Source: an uncultured Bacteroides sp. (GTDB lineage: Bacteria; Bacteroidota; Bacteroidia; Bacteroidales; Bacteroidaceae). From it: DNA of 5,282 bases. Position 1 is the first letter of the stretch, and the number at the start of each line of letters is the position of its first letter. The stretch is from positions 1 to 5,282 of the forward strand of contig CAKUYM010000307.1 of the NCBI GenBank assembly GCA_934716785.1. The letters run 5' to 3'. The position numbers were made by a program, and so were the translations under genes. The notes under the pieces are model-generated. The model searched no databases. It was not told the origin of the DNA and saw nothing but the letters and a program-made list of their open reading frames with translations. This document shows, piece after piece, positions 1 to 5,282 of this stretch.

Positions 1-1
1 T

Positions 2-475
2 TGCTGCTTGATTGCTGAAGTTGCCGCATGGGCAAAGGACAATGGCAAGTCACTGTATCAATTGCTGCTCGATATCTATATTGAATACGGATTCTCTAAA
101 GAATTTACTGTAAATGTAGTGAAACCGGGTAAGAGCGGTGCTGAAGAAATTAAGGCTATGATGGAAAACTTCCGTGCTAACCTGCCGAAAGAATTGGGTG
201 GTTCTAAAGTCGTTTTGAGCAAAGACTACAAAACTTTGGAGCAGATTGACGACAAGGGAAATAAAACTGCCATCGACATGCCGGAACCGTCTAACGTTCT
301 TCAGTATTTCACAGAAGACGGCAGCAAAGTTTCTGTCCGTCCTTCAGGTACGGAGCCTAAGATTAAGTTCTATATGGAAGTTAAGGGCGAAATGGGTTGT
401 CGCAACTGTTATGCTTCTGCCGAAGCTGCTGCAATGGAAAAGATTGAAGCTGTAAAGAAGTCATTGAGCATCTGA
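2..475 (+). CDS. Phospho-sugar mutase (phosphoglucomutase/phosphomannomutase family), C-terminal part
   Basis: This is the last 157 codons of an alpha-D-phosphohexomutase, a cytosolic enzyme that interconverts hexose 1-phosphate and 6-phosphate in central sugar metabolism. The reading frame is open to the window edge, so the true start lies upstream; the TTG at position 8 is an internal Leu codon, not a start. The decisive motif is RPSGTEPKIKFY, encoded from 338, which is the C-terminal phosphate-binding loop of the superfamily. The preceding segment with YFTEDGSK is typical of the PGM2-like long branch. The active-site phosphoserine and metal-binding loops would lie upstream and cannot be seen. 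The C terminus (AAAMEKIEAVKKSLSI) is a normal terminal helix and the frame is intact. A terminator follows 60 bp downstream, so this gene ends its own transcript and is not part of the ruvC cluster. Whether glucose or mannose phosphate is preferred cannot be read from this fragment. Confidence 0.93.
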   Translation, partial: CCLIAEVAAWAKDNGKSLYQLLLDIYIEYGFSKEFTVNVVKPGKSGAEEIKAMMENFRANLPKELGGSKVVLSKDYKTLEQIDDKGNKTAIDMPEPSNVLQYFTEDGSKVSVRPSGTEPKIKFYMEVKGEMGCRNCYASAEAAAMEKIEAVKKSLSI

Positions 476-535
476 TTCAGTCCCACTCCTTTCTGATGGT
501 TTCAGAATAGAAATAATAGAACATTTATAAAATGG

Positions 536-580
536 GCACCTCTATACTCCTATTGAAGAGTGTAGAGGTGCTTCTTTTTT
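536..580 (+). terminator. Rho-independent terminator after the phospho-sugar mutase gene
   Basis: A 14-bp stem pairs 536-549 with 558-571, with one T-G wobble and an 8-base loop. It is followed at once by a T-rich run (572-580). The stem begins GCACCTCT and closes AGAGGTGC. Orientation and position fit termination of the mutase transcript about 60 bp after its stop codon. Confidence 0.92.
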
Positions 581-581
581 A

Positions 582-938
582 TGCAATATCGCTCTTTATG
601 TATATTCATATTTATGCATATATAATGATTGGCTTTCTCCGGCATAATAGATTTGTTTTCTCCGACTTTAAGATGTTTTCCCCTCGTTTGGCACAGTTCT
701 TTTAATTCCTTTGCATTCTTTAAGCTGACTTTCTAATCATTCTTGGAGAAATCTTGTTCTATTGGCATCATCTCAATTTCAACCGGCAGGCTGCGGGTAC
801 ACATGTTTTGTTGATGCTTTAGAGTGATACGTTCAGTTTCATATTCATAAGTTGTTCGTTTGTAGTTTGAGTGTATTCCGTGGCCTGCTTCTCTTGTTTT
901 GGCTGATTGATGTAAGTAGCCCCCCGTATATAGACATG
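582..938. other. Intergenic stretch without a supportable gene
   Basis: This roughly 360-base stretch separates two terminators, one from each side, so neither flanking transcript should run into it. It begins with an AT-rich block (about 597-626). No ATG-initiated frame on either strand reaches a convincing length. On the minus strand one frame stays open from beyond 938 down to a TAG at 733-735. It has no early ATG; the only methionine start gives 23 codons (804 down to 736). The C-terminal part of that frame reads like protein (for example EIEMMPIEQDFSKND), so it may be the tail of a decayed gene downstream of the tRNA. A TAnnTTTG match at 648-655 (+) has no gene close behind it. I assign no function here. 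Confidence 0.6.
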
Positions 939-972
939 AAAAAAGGCATACAGTTACTACTCTATGCCTTTT
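939..972 (-). terminator. Rho-independent terminator of the tRNA-Ala gene
   Basis: Read on the minus strand, a perfect 10-bp stem (AAAAGGCATA pairing with TATGCCTTTT; arms at 963-972 and 941-950) encloses a 12-base loop. It runs straight into six T residues (complement of 944-939). It begins only 4 bp after the end of the tRNA, which fits a short monocistronic tRNA transcript. Confidence 0.9.
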
Positions 973-975
973 AAG

Positions 976-1049
976 TGGAGCGTATCGGACTCGAACCGAT
1001 CACCTTAACACTGCCAGTGTTACGCTCTAGCCAGATGAGCTAACGCCCC
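976..1049 (-). tRNA. tRNA-Ala (anticodon GGC)
   Basis: The minus strand folds into a complete 74-nt cloverleaf. The acceptor stem is GGGGCGT/ACGCTCC, the D arm is GCTC/GAGC, the anticodon stem is TAACA/TGTTA with loop CTGGCAG, the variable loop is AGGTG, and the T arm is ATCGG/CCGAT with loop TTCGAGT. The anticodon GGC occupies 1015-1013 and reads GCC and GCU alanine codons. The acceptor stem carries the G3-U70 pair, the main identity element for alanyl-tRNA synthetase, which confirms the assignment independently. The discriminator is A (complement of 976). The next bases are CTT, so the CCA tail is not encoded and must be added enzymatically. Positions 32 and 38 form a C-G pair. Confidence 0.98.
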
Positions 1050-1098
1050 TTTTCAATCTTTTATGATAACGTTTGTAAACGAATCCTTTTTGTTGCTG

Positions 1099-1106
1099 CA
1101 AATATA
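1099..1106 (-). promoter_or_regulatory. Bacteroides-type -7 element for the tRNA-Ala gene
   Basis: On the minus strand these bases read TATATTTG, an exact match to the TAnnTTTG -7 consensus of the Bacteroides primary sigma factor. It lies 49 bp upstream of the mature tRNA 5' end, which would give a 5' leader of roughly 40 nt. No good -33 TTTG/TTG is seen at the usual distance, so the call rests on the -7 element and on position. Confidence 0.6.
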
Positions 1107-1129
1107 ATGCAATATTCTGAAATAATTGC

Positions 1130-1137
1130 TATGTTTG
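1130..1137 (+). promoter_or_regulatory. Bacteroides-type -7 element for the DUF4286-ruvC-pulA-ABC cluster
   Basis: TATGTTTG matches the TAnnTTTG -7 consensus exactly and ends 28 bp before the ATG at 1166, leaving a leader of about 20 nt. The -33 region is not recognisable. It is the only such match just upstream of the cluster. The 1166 gene lacks a clear Shine-Dalgarno sequence and has an A-rich run (1158-1164) before its ATG, as is common in Bacteroidetes. Confidence 0.6.
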
Positions 1138-1165
1138 CGGTAAATAATTGTATTGAGAAAAAAAT

Positions 1166-1468
1166 ATGCTGATTTATAATACTACTTTTCAGGTGGACGA
1201 TGACGTTCACGATAATTTTTTGATTTGGATAAAAGAATCATATATCCCTGAAGTACAGAAACACGGAACGTTGAAAGCACCGCGTATTTGCCGGATTCTC
1301 AGTCATCGTGATGAGGGAAGTGCTTATTCTTTGCAGTGGGAGGTAGAGAGCAGCGGGCTGTTGCATCGTTGGCATCTGGAACAGGGAGCGCGTTTGAATG
1401 ACGAGCTGACAAAGATCTTTAAAGATAAAGTGATAGGATTCCCGACATTAATGGAGATAGTAGAGTGA
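1166..1468 (+). CDS. DUF4286 family small protein
   Basis: This 100-residue, probably cytosolic protein has no signal peptide or membrane segment. The N terminus ([19 protein letters not shown], then [10 protein letters not shown]) and the end (FPTLMEIVE) match what I recall of DUF4286, a small family of unknown function common in Bacteroidetes. The pattern suggests a compact alpha/beta fold resembling a ferredoxin-like or dimeric alpha-beta-barrel domain: an N-terminal strand, a helix around residues 12-32, a central strand around 52-60 (YSLQWEV), a helix around 64-86, and a final strand. That fold is an inference. The ATG at 1166 follows an A-rich tract and sits about 20 nt after the expected transcription start. 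Its TGA stop overlaps the GTG start of ruvC, so the two are probably translationally coupled. No catalytic motif is evident, and I give no biochemical role. Confidence 0.85.
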   Translation: MLIYNTTFQVDDDVHDNFLIWIKESYIPEVQKHGTLKAPRICRILSHRDEGSAYSLQWEVESSGLLHRWHLEQGARLNDELTKIFKDKVIGFPTLMEIVE

Positions 1469-2031
1469 TTCAGCCGGTAAAGGAAAAGATAATCTTGGGG
1501 ATTGACCCCGGTACGACAATCATGGGATACGGAGTTCTGAGAATTAAAGGAACCAAACCTGAGATGATTGCCATGGGGATTATCGACTTGCGTAAGTTTG
1601 CCAACCACTACTTGAAACTGCGTCATATCCACGAACGGGTATTGAGTATCATTGAAAGTTATCTACCTGATGAACTGGCTATTGAAGCTCCTTTTTTCGG
1701 AAAGAATGTTCAGTCTATGTTGAAATTGGGGCGTGCACAGGGGGTAGCGATGGCAGCGGCATTGAGTCGTGACATACCTATCACGGAATATGCTCCGTTG
1801 AAAATAAAGATGGCGATCACCGGAAACGGACAGGCGTCGAAAGAGCAGGTGGCGGATATGTTGCAACGGATGCTTCATTTTTCAAAAGCGGATATGCCTG
1901 TCTTTATGGATGCAACGGACGGTCTGGCTGCTGCCTATTGTCATTTCCTGCAAATGGGACGCCCAGTTGTAGAGAAGGGATACAGCAGTTGGAAGGATTT
2001 TGTTGCGAAGAACCCGGATAAGGTGAAGTGA
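1465..2031 (+). CDS. ruvC: Crossover junction endodeoxyribonuclease RuvC
   Basis: RuvC is the dimeric, Mg2+-dependent nuclease that resolves Holliday junctions during homologous recombination and repair, working with the RuvAB branch-migration motor. The 188 residues fit the family. The RNase H-like core shows all four acidic catalytic positions: D14 in LGIDPGTT, E74 in [11 protein letters not shown], and D149 and D152 in [13 protein letters not shown]. The conserved GRAQG helix (89-93) and the [22 protein letters not shown] segment (108-129, a DNA-contact region) are also present. Translation starts at GTG (1465), overlapping the upstream TGA by four bases as GTGA. No ATG, GTG or TTG lies in frame just upstream, and the next ATG (codon 20) would remove D14. 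The C-terminal tail after about residue 165 is basic and variable. ruvA and ruvB are not nearby, so the gene is unlinked from its partners here. The sequence appears fully functional. Confidence 0.97.
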   Translation: MIQPVKEKIILGIDPGTTIMGYGVLRIKGTKPEMIAMGIIDLRKFANHYLKLRHIHERVLSIIESYLPDELAIEAPFFGKNVQSMLKLGRAQGVAMAAALSRDIPITEYAPLKIKMAITGNGQASKEQVADMLQRMLHFSKADMPVFMDATDGLAAAYCHFLQMGRPVVEKGYSSWKDFVAKNPDKVK

Positions 2032-2080
2032 CCGTATGGATTATAAATAGTAGCTAATCATCAACGAAAATCGTTATCAC

Positions 2081-2085
2081 AGGAG
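2081..2085 (+). promoter_or_regulatory. Shine-Dalgarno sequence of pulA
   Basis: AGGAG lies 8 bases before the ATG at 2094. Strong Shine-Dalgarno sequences are uncommon in Bacteroidetes, so this one helps to fix the start. An in-frame TAA at 2055-2057, with no ATG, GTG or TTG between it and 2094, excludes an upstream start. Confidence 0.75.
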
Positions 2086-2093
2086 AGCATAAG

Positions 2094-4094
2094 ATGGGAA
2101 TTAATTATTCGGCAATATTAGGGGTGGCTACAGTGGCGACAGTTATAGGATGTTCTTCCGCCAAAAAGGAATATGCTTCCTTCGAGTTATATCCGGTTCG
2201 TGCGGGCAGTCTTACAGAGATGGAATATGCACCGGAAGCAACCAAGTTCACACTTTGGTCGCCGACAGCAGAAGAGGTGCGCCTGATGCTTTATGATGAA
2301 GGCGAGGGCGGACATGCCTACGAGACGGTGAAGATGAAACCTGCCGAGGACGGCACTTGGACGACTGTCGTTAGCAAGGACTTGCTCAATAAATTCTATG
2401 CTTTTAATGTGAAAATCAATGATAAATGGCAAGGAGACACTCCGGGCATCAATGCCCATGCCGTCGGAATAAATGGAAAACGTGCCGCTATCATTGACTG
2501 GAAAACAACGAACCCCGAAGGGTGGGAGAGCGACCGACGTCCGCCGTTGAAATCTTCTGCCGATATGATTATTTATGAAATGCACCATCGCGACTTTTCT
2601 GTCGATTCTACTTCGGGGATAAAGAACAAAGGGAAGTACCTCGCACTGACTGAACACGGAACAACAAATTCTGATGGACTGCCGACAGGCATTGATCATC
2701 TGATTGAGTTGGGCGTGACGCACGTGCATCTCCTTCCTTCTTATGACTATGCTTCCGTAGACGAGGCAAAGCCGGATGAGAACCAGTACAATTGGGGATA
2801 TGACCCGCTGAACTACAATGTTCCGGACGGTTCGTATGCAACAGACCCTTATCTGCCTGCCACCCGTGTGAAGGAATTCAAGCAAATGGTGCAGGCGTTG
2901 CACAAAGCCGGTATACGGGTAGTAATGGATGTTGTCTACAATCATACCTTTAATATAGCAGAAAGCAACTTCGAACGTACAGTTCCCGGTTATTTTTACC
3001 GTCAGAAGGAAGACGGAAGCTTGGCAAATGGTTCGGGATGCGGTAATGAGACGGCAAGCGAGCGTCCCATGATGCGTAAGTTTATGATAGAGTCTGTACT
3101 TTATTGGGCGAAAGAATACCACATAGACGGTTTCCGCTTTGATTTGATGGGAGTTCATGACATTGAGACGATGAACGAGATACGTAAGGCGGTGGACAAA
3201 GTGGATCCTACTATCTGCATCTACGGAGAGGGGTGGGCGGCCGAAGCTCCCCAGTATTCTGCCGATTCGTTGGCGATGAAAGAGAATGCTGCCCGTATGC
3301 CGGGAATAGCGGTTTTCTCCGATGAGTTGCGCGACGGGCTTTGCGGACCTGTGTGGGAGAAAGACAAGGGTGCTTTTCTTGCCGGTGTTCCGGGTGGGGA
3401 GAATAGCGTAAAATTTGGTGTTGTAGGAGCTGTAGAGCATCTGCAGGTGTGTTATGATTCGGTGAATTATAGTCGGAAGCCGTGGGCGGAACAGCCTGTG
3501 CAGATGATAGGCTATGCCTCTTGCCACGATGGCTTATGTCTGGTAGACCGCTTGAAAGCAGCTATGCCGGGGATTACTCCCGAACAGCTTGTACGACTTG
3601 ATAAATTGGCGCAGACAGTAGTCTTTACATCACAGGGCATTCCGTTTATTTATGCCGGCGAGGAGGTGATGCGCGACAAGCAGGGAGTGGAAAACAGTTA
3701 TAAGAGCCCTGACGCAATCAATGCCATCGACTGGAGACGGAAAACTGCGAATGGAGATGTCTTCATGTATTATAAACGGCTGATTGACCTTCGTAAATCT
3801 CATCCAGCCTTTCGTATGGGGGATGCGGATATGGTTCGGAGGCATTTGGAGTTTCTTCCCGTTGAAGGCAAGAACTTGATTGCATTCCGTCTGAAAGACC
3901 ATGCTAATGGGGATCGATGGGAGGATATTGTTGTGGCCTACAACTCCCGTACTACTCCTGCTCGTTTGGAAGTTCCCGTAGGGAAATACACTGTCGTGTG
4001 TAAAGATGGCATGATGGATGTCCGTGGATTGGGAACGCAAAACGGCTCAGAAGTCATTATTCCCGGTCAGTCTGCATTAATCATGTATAAGTAA
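2094..4094 (+). CDS. pulA: Type I pullulanase-like GH13 lipoprotein
   Basis: This 666-residue glycoside hydrolase is predicted to cleave alpha-1,6 branch points in pullulan, limit dextrins or glycogen fragments. A hydrophobic leader ends in VIGC, so Cys20 is probably lipidated and the enzyme membrane-anchored in the envelope. No acidic surface-export signal follows the Cys (SSAKKEY). Domains: a CBM48-like beta-sandwich at about 45-125 (FTLWSPTAEEVRLMLYD), a GH13 barrel at about 150-575, and a C-terminal beta domain at about 590-666. The YNWGYDP signature of type I pullulanases is at 232-238. GH13 conserved regions are DVVYNH (279-284), DGFRFD with nucleophile D350, YGEGW with acid/base E379, and SCHD with D479. 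No CBM41 domain is present. Region IV reads HDG where many pullulanases have HDN. The gene lies 62 bp after ruvC without a terminator and 21 bp before the ABC gene, so it is probably cotranscribed. No SusC/SusD-like genes are in view. Substrate is inferred from motifs; an isoamylase-like preference is less likely. Confidence 0.92.
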   Translation: MGINYSAILGVATVATVIGCSSAKKEYASFELYPVRAGSLTEMEYAPEATKFTLWSPTAEEVRLMLYDEGEGGHAYETVKMKPAEDGTWTTVVSKDLLNKFYAFNVKINDKWQGDTPGINAHAVGINGKRAAIIDWKTTNPEGWESDRRPPLKSSADMIIYEMHHRDFSVDSTSGIKNKGKYLALTEHGTTNSDGLPTGIDHLIELGVTHVHLLPSYDYASVDEAKPDENQYNWGYDPLNYNVPDGSYATDPYLPATRVKEFKQMVQALHKAGIRVVMDVVYNHTFNIAESNFERTVPGYFYRQKEDGSLANGSGCGNETASERPMMRKFMIESVLYWAKEYHIDGFRFDLMGVHDIETMNEIRKAVDKVDPTICIYGEGWAAEAPQYSADSLAMKENAARMPGIAVFSDELRDGLCGPVWEKDKGAFLAGVPGGENSVKFGVVGAVEHLQVCYDSVNYSRKPWAEQPVQMIGYASCHDGLCLVDRLKAAMPGITPEQLVRLDKLAQTVVFTSQGIPFIYAGEEVMRDKQGVENSYKSPDAINAIDWRRKTANGDVFMYYKRLIDLRKSHPAFRMGDADMVRRHLEFLPVEGKNLIAFRLKDHANGDRWEDIVVAYNSRTTPARLEVPVGKYTVVCKDGMMDVRGLGTQNGSEVIIPGQSALIMYK

Positions 4095-4115
4095 GGATAA
4101 AAAACAGAATATAGA

Positions 4116-5282
4116 ATGAGTCAGAATACGTTTTGCATGGTGGGGGGCGTTGCACGCAACCCGCTTGTGCGTTTGGAAAAGCCTGTCACGGTAGCTATCG
4201 GTGCGGATGAGCATATAGCTATTGTTGGTCCTAATGGCGCAGGCAAGAGTCTTTTTGTCGATACATTAATTGGGAAATACCCGTTGCGTGAAGGAACGCT
4301 TCAGTATGATTTTTCTCCCTCCGACACTCAAACCGTTTATGATAATGTGAAATATATTGCATTCCGTGATACCTACGGAGCGGCGGATGCCAATTACTAC
4401 TACCAACAGCGTTGGAATGCGCACGATCAGGATGAGGCACCGGATGTCCGCGAAATGTTGGGAGAGATTAAGGATGAGAAACTGAAAAACGAATTGTTCG
4501 AGCTCTTCCGCATCGAACCTCTTCTTGATAAAAAGATAATTCTTCTTTCGAGCGGAGAATTGCGCAAGTTCCAACTCACAAAGACGCTGCTCACCGCTCC
4601 CCGTGTGCTGATAATGGATAATCCGTTTATCGGACTGGATGCACCTACTCGCGAACTTTTGTTCTCTTTGCTCGAACGTTTGACAAAGATGTCATCTGTT
4701 CAGATTATCTTGGTGCTTTCCATGCTGGATGATATACCTTCCTTTATCACTCACGTTATTCCGGTGGATAAAATGGAAGTGTTCCCCAAGATGGAACGCG
4801 AGGCCTATCTGACTGCTTTCCGCAACAGTGATGTGATAGCCTCTTTTGATGAATTGCAGAAACGGATTATCGATCTGCCTTATGGTGGCAACAACTATGA
4901 TTCGGATGAAGTAGTGAAACTGAACAAGGTAAGCATCCGTTACGGTGACCGTACCATTCTGAATGAATTGGACTGGACGGTGCATCGGGGAGAGAAGTGG
5001 GCGTTGAGCGGAGAGAATGGTGCAGGAAAGTCTACTTTATTGAGTTTGGTCTGCGCAGATAATCCACAATCGTATGCTTGTGACATTAGCCTTTTCGGAC
5101 GGAAAAGGGGAACAGGGGAAAGTATCTGGGAAATAAAAAAACATATCGGTTATGTAAGTCCTGAAATGCACCGCGCTTATCTCAAGAACCTGCCGGCTAT
5201 CGAGATTGTTGCAAGTGGCCTGCATGACAGCATCGGACTGTATAAACGCCCTCAACCGGAGCAGATGGCTATCTGTGAGTGG
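4116..5282 (+). CDS. Tandem ABC ATPase, ModF/PhrA-like, 3' end outside the window
   Basis: The first 389 codons of a protein with two ABC ATPase domains and no membrane segment, cut by the window end with the frame still open. Domain 1 (about 1-230) has Walker A GPNGAGKS (38-45), signature LSSGE (144-148) and Walker B VLIMDNP (164-170) with D-loop GLD (173-175). Domain 2 starts near 265 with Walker A GENGAGKST (299-307); its signature, Walker B and switch His lie beyond the edge. The AIEIVASGLHDSIGLY segment (361-376) resembles the domain-2 segment of Escherichia coli ModF (PhrA), the basis for the family call. Domain 1 has N169 where the catalytic Glu is expected and S202 at the switch-His position. 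The role of ModF-type proteins is poorly defined; molybdate transport is an annotation by association, and no mod transport gene is visible. ATG 4116 is the first in-frame Met after pulA; Met8 (4137) is a possible alternative. There is no clear Shine-Dalgarno sequence. Confidence 0.88.
   Translation, partial: MSQNTFCMVGGVARNPLVRLEKPVTVAIGADEHIAIVGPNGAGKSLFVDTLIGKYPLREGTLQYDFSPSDTQTVYDNVKYIAFRDTYGAADANYYYQQRWNAHDQDEAPDVREMLGEIKDEKLKNELFELFRIEPLLDKKIILLSSGELRKFQLTKTLLTAPRVLIMDNPFIGLDAPTRELLFSLLERLTKMSSVQIILVLSMLDDIPSFITHVIPVDKMEVFPKMEREAYLTAFRNSDVIASFDELQKRIIDLPYGGNNYDSDEVVKLNKVSIRYGDRTILNELDWTVHRGEKWALSGENGAGKSTLLSLVCADNPQSYACDISLFGRKRGTGESIWEIKKHIGYVSPEMHRAYLKNLPAIEIVASGLHDSIGLYKRPQPEQMAICEW

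Noticed and set aside
8..10. TTG as the start of a short independent gene at the left edge
   Set aside because: The frame is open to the window edge and encodes the C-terminal part of a phospho-sugar mutase, so this is an internal Leu codon of a truncated view.
648..655. TAGATTTG, matching the Bacteroides -7 consensus on the + strand
   Set aside because: A possible -33 TTG at 629-631 is spaced too closely (16 bp) and there is no gene or clear RNA structure downstream; one such match is expected by chance in AT-rich DNA.
634..664. Repeated octamer TTTCTCCG at 634-641 and 657-664
   Set aside because: Only two short copies 23 bp apart with no further structure; too little to call a repeat element or a binding-site array.
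688..706. TTGGCAC followed by AGTTCTTTT, resembling a sigma-54 -24 element (+ strand)
   Set aside because: The GC expected at -12, at the fixed spacing from the GG, is absent (TT is found), and no gene starts downstream before a minus-strand terminator and tRNA.
2063..2075. Small inverted repeat AACGA-AAA-TCGTT between ruvC and pulA
   Set aside because: A 5-bp stem without a following T-run is too weak for a terminator and has no evident operator role.
2187..3527. A 446-codon open frame on the minus strand opposite pulA
   Set aside because: It lies entirely antisense to a gene with clear GH13 catalytic motifs, its translation has no recognisable domain and is rich in His, Arg and Ile as expected for a codon shadow, and no promoter or ribosome site supports it.

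Overview
The window looks like a chromosomal core segment from a gut Bacteroides species. The evidence is the protein character of all five genes, two Bacteroides-type -7 elements (TAnnTTTG) between divergent genes, mostly weak Shine-Dalgarno sequences, a tRNA without an encoded CCA, and moderate GC content. The genus assignment is an inference from these traits, not from a database search.

Layout. Bases 2-475 (+) are the 3' end of a phosphoglucomutase/phosphomannomutase-type gene, followed by a strong intrinsic terminator (536-580). Bases 582-938 hold no gene I can support. A tRNA-Ala with anticodon GGC lies on the minus strand (976-1049), with its own terminator at 939-972 and a promoter element at 1099-1106. 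A second promoter element at 1130-1137 points the other way and probably drives a four-gene + strand cluster: a small DUF4286-type protein (1166-1468), the Holliday-junction resolvase RuvC (1465-2031, overlapping the previous gene as GTGA), a type I pullulanase-like lipoprotein (2094-4094), and a tandem ABC ATPase of the ModF/PhrA type (4116 to beyond the window end).

Functional reading. The cluster mixes DNA recombination (ruvC), glycan debranching at the cell envelope (pulA) and a soluble double ABC ATPase. Gaps of -4, 62 and 21 bp and no terminator between the genes suggest cotranscription, but no common pathway is evident. I found no CRISPR array, insertion sequence, toxin-antitoxin pair or phage gene, and no obvious undescribed system. 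The points most worth checking are the altered active-site residues in the first ATPase domain of the ABC protein, the C32-G38 pair in the tRNA-Ala anticodon loop, the unusual signal peptide of the pullulanase, and a possible gene remnant downstream of the tRNA.
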